From CAZAMB01 sp964486335 (GTDB lineage Bacteria > Planctomycetota > Phycisphaerae > UBA1845): DNA of 64,000 nucleotides. The stretch covers positions 1 through 64,000 of the forward strand of contig CAZAMB010000006.1 in the NCBI GenBank assembly GCA_964486335.1, in the 5' to 3' direction. Shown here piece by piece: positions 32,179-41,361 of the stretch. How positions within the stretch are numbered: the stretch's first letter is position 1; each line of letters begins with the position of its first letter. The notes under the pieces were generated by a model. It did not search any database. It saw nothing but the letters and a program-made list of their open reading frames with translations, and was not told where the DNA came from. The translations under genes were made by a program, and so were the position numbers.

Positions 32179-34134
32179 ATGAAGCAAGTTTTCTTTCCCC
32201 AGGCGGCGCGTCGCGTTGTCTTACTCACGTTGGTCGCGGCGACATGGCGGGTGTCTCCCGCGCCGGCCACGGATCTTCGCAAACAACTGCCGGAAGCCGC
32301 CGTGCGATTGATGGATCGGTTTCCCGGATTGCACGCCCGCGTGGATGGCGAGGGCGACATTTCCATTTTTGGGCGAGGCATGTATTCGGCGGAAACGCCC
32401 GAAAAGGCGGCCGCCGGGTTTCTCGCCTTATACGGCGATGCGCTCGGGGTCGCCGCGCCCGACTTGCGCATCGAATGGCAGGTCGAGTTGGGTTCCGGAA
32501 ATGCAACGGTGTTCGCCTACCGACAGTTCGTCGAGAATCTTCCCGTGGAGTACGGGATCGCCCGATTGCTCGTCTACAATGGTCCGCGAAGTGCCGTCGT
32601 CTATGCCTCCGGTCGGCTCGTCAACGGCCTTCCCGGCGAGGGCACGCGAAGCGACACGGACGGCACGGCGGCCGTGGCTGCCGTGCGAGGCCTGCCCGAT
32701 TATTCGTTTCTGACGGTCTGGTCCCAGCCGCAACTCGTCGTCTATTCCGGTGAAACCGATGGTCTGCGCCGCGCACCGCAACGAGCCTGGAAGTTCTCGG
32801 GACGAACCGAAGCACTCCCCGGGTTCCGGGCGTTTTCATTCTATGTTAATGCTTCCACGGGTCGGTTGATCTTCGCGCGAAATGAAGTGTATAACGCCGC
32901 GGAAATCGCTGGTCGCGTGTCGGCAATGGCGACTCCCGGTCTCGAACCCGATACGCCCGCCAATCCTCCTGTGGAACTCGGCGTTCCGGCGCTGACCGTT
33001 CGAGCGGATTCAGGCACCTCTGCCGTCACCGGAATTTCCGGACATTATGTGCTTTCAACGAGTCTTTTGTCAGAAGACCTTTCGGCCGAGCTTTCCGGTC
33101 CGTGGGTGACGGTGCGGGACTCGCTCACCCCGCTTCCGAGGCTCGAACAATCGGCGTCGCCGCCCGGTCCCGCTGATTTTCTGTTTAACTTCGCGCCGAG
33201 CGAAGCCACGACCGCTCAGGTCAACGCCATGATCCATACGTCGCTGACGCACGATTTTTTTAAGAGTCGACAGCCTTCATTCACTGGAATCGATTTGAGT
33301 CTGAACGCCAACGTCAACATCGCCGCCAATTGCAACGCGTTCTTTACGCCCGTCGGGCTTTCGATCAACTTCTTCAATTCGGGCGGCGGTTGCGTCAACA
33401 CCGCCTACAGTTCCGTGGTGGCCCATGAATACGGGCATTTCATTGTCAACCAGTTGTCACTCGGGCAAGGCGCGTTTGGTGAGGGGTTCGGAGATGTCGT
33501 CGCCATTTTGCAATACGACGATCCCATCATCGGGCGAGATTTTTTTGGGCCCGGTACGTTTGTTCGTGATATCGTCGGAGCCGATCAACAATTCCCTTGC
33601 TCCAGCGAGAACCACGTTTGCGGCATGGTGCTCGCCGGCATCTGGTGGGACATCAAATTGGGTTTGCAGGCATCACTCGGAAGCCAGACCGGGCTGGAAG
33701 CCGCCCGACAGCTCTTCACGGATTGGAGCCTGATCACGCTCGGTGGACGCTTTCGGGCCAGTGCCCACCCTCGCACGGCGATCGAGGTGTTGACCGCGGA
33801 CGACAACGACGGCGACCTCTCCAACGGCACGCCCCATGTCGACGCCATTTGCGATGCGTTCGCGGCGCACAACATCCCCTGTCCCGGTTCCTGTGATGCG
33901 CTGGGTCGCGTGCGGGCGTCCTGCCGACGCGGTACGATCAGCATGAGCGTCAGTTCCGATTCGCTCGCCGGCACGCCGATTACGTTTGTCCTTGACGGGT
34001 CCGATGCCATGACCGTGACGACCAACGGCTTTGGCCGGGCCGTGGCCCGCTGGCGGTCCTCGGCGCCGGGAGCACACCAGGTCTGCATCGAGGATTGCCC
34101 CGGATTCTGCCGCCCGGTTACTTGCGAGCCATAG
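32179..34134 (+). CDS. Secreted gluzincin metallopeptidase (HEYGH)
   Basis: This 651-residue exported protease has a signal peptide (VVLLTLVAATWRVSPAPA) and an FTP-like propeptide region of about 200 residues with VFAYRQFVENLPVEYG. The catalytic domain has HEYGH at residues 416-420. The third zinc ligand is the glutamate in GEGFGDVVAIL (about 435), the M4/M36 gluzincin layout. The last 90 residues form a cysteine-bearing beta domain (CDALGRVRASC...CPGFCRPVTC). The ATG at 32179 has GGAGAG upstream and yields a proper signal peptide; the frame is open further upstream, but that part looks random. It probably matures by self-cleavage outside the cell. Substrates are unknown. Confidence 0.85.
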   Translation: MKQVFFPQAARRVVLLTLVAATWRVSPAPATDLRKQLPEAAVRLMDRFPGLHARVDGEGDISIFGRGMYSAETPEKAAAGFLALYGDALGVAAPDLRIEWQVELGSGNATVFAYRQFVENLPVEYGIARLLVYNGPRSAVVYASGRLVNGLPGEGTRSDTDGTAAVAAVRGLPDYSFLTVWSQPQLVVYSGETDGLRRAPQRAWKFSGRTEALPGFRAFSFYVNASTGRLIFARNEVYNAAEIAGRVSAMATPGLEPDTPANPPVELGVPALTVRADSGTSAVTGISGHYVLSTSLLSEDLSAELSGPWVTVRDSLTPLPRLEQSASPPGPADFLFNFAPSEATTAQVNAMIHTSLTHDFFKSRQPSFTGIDLSLNANVNIAANCNAFFTPVGLSINFFNSGGGCVNTAYSSVVAHEYGHFIVNQLSLGQGAFGEGFGDVVAILQYDDPIIGRDFFGPGTFVRDIVGADQQFPCSSENHVCGMVLAGIWWDIKLGLQASLGSQTGLEAARQLFTDWSLITLGGRFRASAHPRTAIEVLTADDNDGDLSNGTPHVDAICDAFAAHNIPCPGSCDALGRVRASCRRGTISMSVSSDSLAGTPITFVLDGSDAMTVTTNGFGRAVARWRSSAPGAHQVCIEDCPGFCRPVTCEP

Positions 34135-34423
34135 CTTGCGAGTCGCTCATCGAGTGACCATTCGTTGTCACAATGATTCGCCGGCAATGCCTTGTCGCAG
34201 GTTCGTTGTCAAAGCTCCACGGGTCGCGAACTGACTGTCCGCCCAATCATACACAATGGCTGGTCTTCCTCGGTTTGGCCACGAAGTGCAAAGCCACAAT
34301 CCATTCGCATATTCTCGTCATTCCCGCGTTAGATCGTCGAACAGCCCGGCGGTGCGTCGCACCGCCTGCCCGCACAGCACGCCGCATTGCCGCAGAAATC
34401 GTGGCAGGAACGACCAAAACGAG

Positions 34424-35296
34424 GTATACTTGTTCGCCGGCCAGAAGATCATCGAGACGCGGAACGGATCGAACCAGATGACGGCCCAGTTCATCCACGG
34501 CACGCAGTACATTGACGAACTTGTCATGGTGCGAGTTGCGAAAAAAGGCGATCTGGACGTGCACCAGGACGCGAACTGGAACGTCGTCGGCCTGACCGAC
34601 CTCGGCGTGCGGCTCGTCGAGCGCTACGTCTACTCGCCTTACGGCGAACTGATCGTACATCAATCGACGGGCTACGGGGATTATGATGGCGATGGGGATG
34701 TGGATACTGATGATCGGAATCTGATCGCGGGCGCCTGCGCGGGGAGCAGCCCCGGCGGCGCGTGCCGCATCCTTGATATCAATTTCGACAACACCGTAGA
34801 TTCCTCCGATACGACGCTCTTTGACGCCCTTCCTTCCGGCTTGCAGCGCACTCCGGGCCGCATCGCATCGGGAGTCGATCAACCGTTTGGGCATCAGGGC
34901 TTACTGTTCGAGCCGGAGGTTTCAAACTATCAGAATCGTATGAGGGAATATGATCCTAAATCAAATCGCTTCGCACAGCGCGATCCGCTACCGTTCCTTG
35001 CCGAGTTTGATCCTATGCTTCAATATGCATTTGGGATGAATGTGTACGAGCCGTATCTGTCATCACCACTTAATGTTCAGGATCCCGGTGGAACCGCGCC
35101 AGCCGCTATTTGTTGTACCGTTGGCTTCCTTCGTTGTAAAAGTGCCACTGGCGGTTGTGGTGGGAAGTGTTTCACGAGCATGCTAAAGTGCTTTGGCGGT
35201 GGAAATAATAAGTGTCGCAGGTTTGACGGAGTCTGTGGCTTTAGCGTTTGCAACGACCCTTTGCTCGGCATTTTTGCCGAGGGATGTGCAAATTAG
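34424..35296 (+). pseudogene. RHS-repeat protein 3' fragment with cysteine-rich tip
   Basis: Recognisable RHS core begins near 34424 (EVYLFAGQKIIETRNGSNQ) and continues through YVYSPYGELIVHQSTGYG. It then runs through a dockerin-like calcium segment (DYDGDGDVDTDDRN ... DINFDNTVDSSD) and the closing motif YQNRMREYDPKSNRFAQRDP. A variable tip of about 90 residues follows, with about 15 cysteines and no known toxin motif. Sequence before 34424 is unrelated, and no start or signal is present, so this is the 3' end of a larger RHS gene. The last 400 bases are more AT-rich than the neighbours. Polymorphic toxin systems keep such displaced C-terminal cassettes for recombination into a full-length RHS gene, which is not in this window. 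Confidence 0.7.
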
Positions 35297-35344
35297 ATCC
35301 CTTTCAGATGGAGATAAGTATGGGGGCAATTGTCTTCTTGATTC

Positions 35345-36556
35345 TTGGGTTACTGTCATTGTTGTCATCGTCATTTGAGAATACGCTTGCGCTTGTTCCC
35401 CGTGGACTCGGTTGCGACTTGTTTAACTTCTGCATCTGATTGCTGCCAATCTCCGATTGAGTGGTACGTCTACTCGCCCTACGGCGAACTGATCGTGCAC
35501 CAATCGACGGGGTACGGTGATCGCGACGGCGACGGCACGGTGGATTCGACGGACAAGGGGACGCCGGGTTCGACCTGCACGACGATGAGCGGAAGCTGCC
35601 GCATTCTCGATCTCGATTTCGACGGCGACTACGACAGCGCGGACGCGACCTTGTTCGACTCGCTGCCGTCGGGCTTACAACGCAACCCCGGCAAACTCGC
35701 CAGCGGCGTCAGTCAACCTTTCGCCCACCAAGGATTATTGTTCGAACCCGAAATCGGAAGCTACCAAAACAGAGCGAGGCAATATGATCCGGGAAACAGG
35801 AGATTCACACGACGCGACCCGAATGGCTTTGAAGATGGCCTGGATTTGTTTACGTATGTACGAGCCAACCCAATTCGTTATAAGGACGCAAGGGGAAAAG
35901 CAGTTTCTAGTATTTCCATTACTCCATCCAGCATAACTGTCAGAATGAAGGTTGTAATATGGAGTGGACGGGCGTTTGAAATATGGAGGCAAAACGGACG
36001 CCCGATTTGGCTAAATGCACGTAACCAATTGTCAACCTGGTGGAACCGGCCCTACCGCCTTCGTAATGGGTTTGGCTCGTTTAAACGAGTTTCCTTTGCC
36101 TTTGAGGTATCTGCTTGGAGTGACGACGGAGGAACTTGCGATACATATCCAGGCATTGGCGATGATATCGGACCGTCATATTGTCACGATCAAGCGATAT
36201 GGCACACAGGTAAGGATTTTTCGATGTGGATCCGTCCCGATGGAGACTATTCCCCTAGTGATCCATGTGGGAGGGCAGTCGTATTTGGGACCAGATCAAC
36301 CATATGGGGGGATGAAAGCTGTGTTGAGCCATCTGCGGGTACTTTTGCACATGAGCTTGGGCATAACATGGGCTTGGGTCATGGTAGCGGCATCATGGCT
36401 CCAATAGGGCCCGTACCACCAGCAAACTGCGGCAATATAGCATGGGTGTTGAATCTTAATTCTGGACAGCTGCCATTCTGGAATTGCAACTGCCCTTCGC
36501 GAGGCAGTGTCGGCCTAGCCCAAAACAACATGGAACACGAAGTCGATGCATGGTGA
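35345..36556 (+). pseudogene. RHS 3' fragment with metzincin-like metalloprotease tip
   Basis: RHS homology begins at about 35463 (YVYSPYGELIVHQSTGYG), preceded by about 39 codons unlike RHS. The dockerin-like pair of calcium loops and the closing RQYDPGNRRFTRRDPNG motif follow. A tip of about 220 residues then carries a metzincin site, AHELGHNMGLGH, with H336, H340 and H346 as ligands and a Met-turn at GIMAP (M351). The tip is likely a zinc-protease toxin or processing domain. The frame is open, but there is no signal or complete RHS shell, so it is treated as an orphan cassette. The AT-rich tip contrasts with the GC-rich RHS part. A small putative lipoprotein follows. Confidence 0.7.
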
Positions 36557-36692
36557 TTGTTATACACGGATAATGACTCAAACATGGCAATTGACAGCAT
36601 GGGAAACGACCCTACCTATGTCAATATGCAGATTTCCTTACATCCATCGTTAGAGTAGCGGTCAATAATTGGCGCAGGTAAGGAGCAACTTC

Positions 36693-37184
36693 ATGGTTCA
36701 AAGAAAACAGAAATGTACTCTTATGATGATCATAGCGTTGATGACGCTAACGGCTATACTGCTGCTTGATTCAAGTTGCATATGCGTAGACCGCGTAGGT
36801 CGCTTTAGTGTCAGCGGTGTATTAATCGATGCTGAAACAAATGCTCCAGTACAGGACGTAGAGATCGACGGCGTCTTTCTGAACGATGGCGTACCAGTTG
36901 ATGGTTCGATTCGCACAAATGATGTTACTGATGGTGGCGAGTTTGAGATTTTGATTATACAAGGACGCTCTGGCACTTGTTCTATTCTCGGCATAGCGGA
37001 TGCAATAAGCAACCAGCCGGTTGTTGTTGTTCCGGATGCGCTTGAATTAGCTATAATTCGCCAAAGTTGTGAGTTCCGTATTACTATTGAGTTGAATGAT
37101 TTCAATGTCGATAGAAGCAATCGAGGCGGAAGAGTAATACTAAAAGAGCCAGTCGCAGTGCCGTCATGTAGTGATGGTGAGTAA
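36693..37184 (+). CDS. Putative lipoprotein after the metzincin tip, possible immunity protein
   Basis: This 163-residue protein has a hydrophobic N-terminus (LMMIIALMTLTAILLL) followed by DSSC, a loose lipoprotein signal. Its beta-sandwich segment (FSVSGVLIDAETNAPVQDVE) resembles the carboxypeptidase-regulatory-like fold. A clear AAGGAG ribosome site lies at 36680-36685, eight bases before the ATG. The gene is AT-rich like the preceding metzincin tip and begins 136 bases after it. In polymorphic toxin arrays the gene directly after a toxin tip commonly encodes its immunity protein. I infer that role from position only; a plain surface lipoprotein is equally possible. Confidence 0.55.
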   Translation: MVQRKQKCTLMMIIALMTLTAILLLDSSCICVDRVGRFSVSGVLIDAETNAPVQDVEIDGVFLNDGVPVDGSIRTNDVTDGGEFEILIIQGRSGTCSILGIADAISNQPVVVVPDALELAIIRQSCEFRITIELNDFNVDRSNRGGRVILKEPVAVPSCSDGE

Positions 37185-37396
37185 AGAGCCGTTTCACACG
37201 AATTGAGACAAACGGCATCTTCGAATAAGGGCTCCCTTAAAAGGCCGCCCTGGTGAAAATCAGACACGCGGCGAGTTAGAACCATCCGAGATCCAGACGT
37301 TTGCTGGTGTTGAAGCTTCTGACGATGAGGCCGAACCGGTAAAGAAACGAATGGCCTCGCGCGAGCGCGTGACGGATGATTCCCACGCCTGACCTG

Positions 37397-37698
37397 GTTT
37401 GGCCGAGTTCGACGCCCTGGGCCGGCGGATCAAGAAGGTCGTGACCAATTCTGGTAATCTGGATAAAACCGAGGTATACTTCTTCGATGGCCAGAAGATC
37501 ATCGAGACGCGGAACGGATCGAACCAGATGACGGCCCAGTTCATCCACGGCACGCAGTACATCGACGAGGTCGTGATGATCCGCGCGAAGGGCAAAGGCG
37601 ATCTGTACGTCCATCAGGACGCGAACTGGAACGTCGTCGGCACCACCGGCCTCGGCGGCCGCGAGGCAACGGCTGCGTCTCCGATCGGCTCGGCGTAA
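37397..37698 (+). pseudogene. RHS core fragment, truncated
   Basis: About 100 codons of RHS core are present (LAEFDALGRRIKKVVTNSG, VYFFDGQKIIETRNGSNQ, FIHGTQYIDEVVMIRAKG). Over about 34425-34515 the first fragment is nearly identical to this one at DNA level. The frame stops soon after DANWNVVGTTGLGG, so the closing RHS motif and a tip are missing. It is the third RHS piece in 3.3 kb and may be the recombination scar where an earlier tip was lost. Confidence 0.7.
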
Positions 37699-37719
37699 CG
37701 CATTGGTTTCACCGGCAAT

Positions 37720-37749
37720 TTGACACTGCTTGCGCAAGGCATCTACAAT
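37720..37749 (+). promoter_or_regulatory. Promoter of ispG
   Basis: A perfect -35 box TTGACA (37720-37725) and TACAAT (37744-37749) are separated by 18 bases. Transcription would begin near 37756, about 30 bases before the TTG start of ispG. Confidence 0.65.
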
Positions 37750-37785
37750 CCGTCCATCGACTCCAGCACAACGGCCCGGTGAACT

Positions 37786-38994
37786 TTGATCCCGCGAAGA
37801 ACAACCCGAAAAGTCCTCGTCGGCGGTGTGCCCATCGGCGGCGATGCGCCCGTTTCCATTCAGTCGATGACCAGCACTTACACCTATGACGTGGACGCGA
37901 CGGTCGCGCAGATTCGACGGCTGGCCGAGGCGGGATGCGACATCGTCCGCGTGGCCGTTCCCGACAAGCGCGACACCGACGCGCTTCCCGCAATTCTCGA
38001 ACAATCGCCGGTTCCGATCGTGGCCGACGTGCATTTTCACTTTGAGCGTGCTCTGGAGGCGGTCGAGGCGGGTGTTCACAAGATTCGCCTCAATCCGGGC
38101 AACATCAAGGATCGCAAGCAGGTCGATCGCGTGATTCGGGCGTGTCGCGAGCGCGGCATTCCCATCCGCGTCGGGGTCAACGAAGGCAGCGTCGTCGAGC
38201 GGAAGGACAAGGGCGTTCGCGGATCGCAGATGGCCGACCTCGCCACCGACCGCCGCGCGACGCTGATCCGGCTGATGGTCGAGACGCTCGAAGGGTACAT
38301 GCGGATCTTCGACGAGAACGGCTTCCGCGATGTGGTGCTCAGCGCCAAGAGCATCGACGCCTCGCTGACGATCGACGCGTATCGAGCGGTGAGCGAGCGG
38401 TTCGACCTGCCGCTGCACCTTGGTGTGACGCACGCGGGACCGCCAGAGACGGGGCGGATTCGGTCGATCGCGGCGCTCGGTTCGCTCTTGTCGTCGGGCA
38501 TCGGCGACACGATTCGGATTTCGTATGCGGCCGATCCGGTGTACGAGGTCGAGGACGCGAAGGAACTGCTCTGTTCGCTGGGGCTTCGCAATCGCGTCGA
38601 GCCGGAACTGATCGCCTGCCCCACATGCGGGCGAATCGAGATCGATTTGATCAAGCTGGTGGCCGAGGTTCGGCAGAAGCTGGCGACGATCAAGACGCCG
38701 GTGAAGGTCGCGGTGATGGGTTGCGTGGTGAACGGTCCGGGCGAGGCCGAGGGGGCGGACGTGGCCGTCTTCGCGGGCAAGGGTCGCGGGATCATCTATG
38801 TGCAGGGCGAGCAGACGCGGACGGTGACCGAGGCCGAGATGCTCGATGCGCTGTACGAGGAGGCGGTCGCGTTCGCGGGTCGTGTCGAGCGAGGCGAGGC
38901 GGAGCTTTCGTCGGGCCGGGTGTCGATCGTCCCGCCCGATCCGCTGCCGAGGAAGGCGGATGGGAGCGTGCCGCTCAATGTGGTGCGTTCGTAG
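37786..38994 (+). CDS. ispG: 4-hydroxy-3-methylbut-2-enyl diphosphate synthase
   Basis: This 402-residue enzyme of the MEP isoprenoid pathway converts MEcPP to HMBPP with a [4Fe-4S] cluster. It has the TIM-barrel N-terminal part, with VPIGGDAPVSIQSMTSTYTYD and KIRLNPGNIKD. The C-terminal reductase-like part has cluster cysteines in CPTCGR and GCVVNGPGEA. The length is that of the short bacterial form without the plant-type insertion. It uses a TTG start at 37786. A consensus promoter precedes it. ispA and dxs follow about 1.4 and 2.4 kb later on the same strand, separated by one opposite gene. Confidence 0.94.
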   Translation: MIPRRTTRKVLVGGVPIGGDAPVSIQSMTSTYTYDVDATVAQIRRLAEAGCDIVRVAVPDKRDTDALPAILEQSPVPIVADVHFHFERALEAVEAGVHKIRLNPGNIKDRKQVDRVIRACRERGIPIRVGVNEGSVVERKDKGVRGSQMADLATDRRATLIRLMVETLEGYMRIFDENGFRDVVLSAKSIDASLTIDAYRAVSERFDLPLHLGVTHAGPPETGRIRSIAALGSLLSSGIGDTIRISYAADPVYEVEDAKELLCSLGLRNRVEPELIACPTCGRIEIDLIKLVAEVRQKLATIKTPVKVAVMGCVVNGPGEAEGADVAVFAGKGRGIIYVQGEQTRTVTEAEMLDALYEEAVAFAGRVERGEAELSSGRVSIVPPDPLPRKADGSVPLNVVRS

Positions 38995-39101
38995 TCTTTG
39001 GATTCTGTGCTTCCAACATCGCGACCAAGCGGCGGTCTCCCCACACATTGGGTCCCTTGGGGATCGGGCACTTGGTCCCACCGTCATCGAATTCGCACGG
39101 C

Positions 39102-40163
39102 TCAAGGTCCGTTCATGGATTCGAGAAATGCGGAAAAGTCTGAATACCCAATCACCCCATCGTCGCCATCGAAATCAAAGGAAGCGCATCGAACAGCCCA
39201 GCCCGATTGAGGCAAGTCAGGCATCGGGCGGAAACATTCCTGAAATAAGGCATAACTGCGCAGGTCCTCGGCACAGTGACCATCCGTCAACTCGATGTGG
39301 TTTCGGACGAACGCTACATCGGTAATGCGCCCCTCAGCTCCGCCGCCCGCAATCAACTTGAACGCAGATCCCTCGTGGCACGTGCTCACCAAGTATGAAT
39401 CTTCGTAATTACCCGGTTGAATCCAAACGAACCTGCCGGAGTCGGGATCAACGGCGAGTCCGAAAAACCGCCATGGACTCTTTTTGAGGACCGGCTCGCG
39501 CCCCGTTCCGTCCAGGTTCGCGCGGTGGATGTCCCAACTCGAATTGGCATTGAAGTACATCTTTTCACCCGTCAAATCCAAGGCAATGGAGGGCAAGTAA
39601 GACCCGAAAGTAACGAGATCAGTATAACCGAGGTAGACCGGCGATGCCCCATCAAAATCAGCCCGCCATATCCCCCCTGATCCGTTCAAATACATATGAC
39701 CGCGCGCGCTATCAAGTGCGAGGCGAACCGTACTCGGAAAGTCGGAAAGCAGCCATTCGACTTCGGTACCATCAAGATTGGCTCGCGCGACCGTCTTCAT
39801 CACGGAATCAGTCCAATACATCTTCCCGCGATCGACATCGACAGCCAATCCGGTCGGACTAACCAACCCTGTGACTAGATCAACAGTTTCGTTGGTCTTC
39901 ATCGACGTGCGGCGAATTCGACCCGGAATGAAACCATAGAGAGAGTCGGTCCAATACACGAAATCATGGGTTGAATCGATGGCAATGGCGAAGGGCATCT
40001 CCGATCCGTCGCCGGAACCCGCAAATACATCCTCAATCTGAGATCCGTCAATATTGGCTCTTTGGATTCTTCTTTGAAGGCTTTCCGCCCAGTAAACCTT
40101 GAGTTGCCGAGGTTCAACTGACGGATGAACCAGCAGTATCGAAAGCAACAACGTTGAATACAT
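39102..40163 (-). CDS. Secreted YWTD beta-propeller with calcium-loop tail
   Basis: This 353-residue exported protein has a signal peptide (MYSTLLLSILLVHPSVEP). A six-bladed LDL-receptor-type propeller follows, whose blades repeat VYWTDS, IRRTSMKTNE, GKMYWTDS and RANLDGTEVE. The C-terminus, CASFDFDGDDGVIGYSDFSA, is the short calcium loop commonly found at the end of planctomycete exported proteins. It could serve as an anchoring or dockerin half-module. Two ATG codons are possible; 40163 places the signal peptide at the very start. It lies opposite to ispG and ispA, between them, and nothing links it to isoprenoid synthesis. Confidence 0.8.
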   Translation of the reverse strand: MYSTLLLSILLVHPSVEPRQLKVYWAESLQRRIQRANIDGSQIEDVFAGSGDGSEMPFAIAIDSTHDFVYWTDSLYGFIPGRIRRTSMKTNETVDLVTGLVSPTGLAVDVDRGKMYWTDSVMKTVARANLDGTEVEWLLSDFPSTVRLALDSARGHMYLNGSGGIWRADFDGASPVYLGYTDLVTFGSYLPSIALDLTGEKMYFNANSSWDIHRANLDGTGREPVLKKSPWRFFGLAVDPDSGRFVWIQPGNYEDSYLVSTCHEGSAFKLIAGGGAEGRITDVAFVRNHIELTDGHCAEDLRSYALFQECFRPMPDLPQSGWAVRCASFDFDGDDGVIGYSDFSAFLESMNGP

Positions 40164-40398
40164 GCGACCCCCAATCATCCTTGGCGTGCGATTTGGACCC
40201 TAATGAGCCATGATAGTGAATTCAGCGGCCTATTTCAACGCGGTTTGCAGGGCCCGTCGCTAACCTTTGCACCAGAGGTGCAACGGACGGCAAACGCAAT
40301 CCTCGCGTTGAAATCCCGATGCCAAGCTCTGCTGCTGCTGCCAATATGACGCATTTGCCACGATTCAGCAGTTGCCCGAAGATTCGCGTTGCCACGCT

Positions 40399-41280
40399 AT
40401 GGATGCTTCACCGACAGAGTTTCTTCGCGCGTTCGCCGTCGAGTTTGATCGGCGGCTGGACGGTTATCTGACGAGCGGCGACGTGCCCGCACCGCTGCTG
40501 GAGGCCGTGCGCTATGCGGCGCTGGCGCCGGGAAAGCGCATCCGGCCGTACCTTGTCATGCGGTGCTGCGAGCTTGCGGGCGGATCGCGCGAAGCGGCCT
40601 GGCCCGCCGCGGCCGCCATCGAATGCGTTCATGCCTTCAGCCTTGTTCACGACGACCTTCCCGCGATGGACGACGACGATCTTCGTCGAGGCCGACCGAC
40701 CACGCACAAACAATTCTCGGAAGCCCTTGCGATTCTCGCCGGCGACGCGCTGCTCGCGCTCGCGTTTGAGTTGGTTGTTCGGCACACGCCGGATCGCGCC
40801 ATTGCGGCAGAGATGGTGCTTGAACTGGCCCGACAGACAGGGTGGTCGGGCATGATCGGCGGGCAGGCGGCGGATGTGCTCGGAGAGGAATCGCCGCCCG
40901 ATGAGGAACTTGTCCAATACATCCACGAGCGTAAGACGGCCTGCCTGTTCGAAGCGGCGTGCCGGTTGGGGGCGATCGCGGGCGGGGCGAAGCCCGAATT
41001 GACCGATCAGTTGGGACGTTTCGGGCGGCACTTGGGGAAAGCGTTCCAAATCGCCGATGATTTATTGGACGTGACCGCCTCCACGAGCGCATTGGGTAAA
41101 AGTGCCGGAAAAGACGCTTCGGCGGGCAAACAAACGTACCCGCGGTGCGTAGGAGTGGAGGCGAGTCGGGCGAGAGCGGCGGACGAAGTTCGGGCGTCTG
41201 TCGCGGAACTCGGTTCGTTCGGACCGGCGGCGGACGATCTGCGCCAACTGGCTGAATTCGTCGCTTCTCGAAATTATTGA
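40399..41280 (+). CDS. ispA: Polyprenyl (farnesyl/geranylgeranyl) diphosphate synthase
   Basis: This 293-residue trans-prenyltransferase condenses IPP with allylic diphosphates. The first aspartate-rich motif DDLPAMDDDDLRRGRPT and the second, IADDLLDVT, bind the magnesium-diphosphate substrates. GKRIRPYLV carries the IPP-binding lysine and arginine. The residues before the first DDxxD motif are of the short-chain bacterial IspA type, so farnesyl or geranylgeranyl diphosphate is the likely product. The ATG at 40399 follows an in-frame upstream region without homology. dxs begins 81 bases downstream on the same strand, so they are probably cotranscribed. Confidence 0.92.
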   Translation: MDASPTEFLRAFAVEFDRRLDGYLTSGDVPAPLLEAVRYAALAPGKRIRPYLVMRCCELAGGSREAAWPAAAAIECVHAFSLVHDDLPAMDDDDLRRGRPTTHKQFSEALAILAGDALLALAFELVVRHTPDRAIAAEMVLELARQTGWSGMIGGQAADVLGEESPPDEELVQYIHERKTACLFEAACRLGAIAGGAKPELTDQLGRFGRHLGKAFQIADDLLDVTASTSALGKSAGKDASAGKQTYPRCVGVEASRARAADEVRASVAELGSFGPAADDLRQLAEFVASRNY

Positions 41281-41361
41281 AAGTACTGAAAATGTTGAAA
41301 GTCGTCCTCGCTCGATAGAATCATCGACGGCGGAAGGTGCCCGCACGGAGTCTGAATACTC

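Noticed and set aside
37276..39105. A 609-residue minus-strand frame opposite ispG
   Set aside because: It covers ispG codons in antisense, with no motif; ispG is unmistakable.
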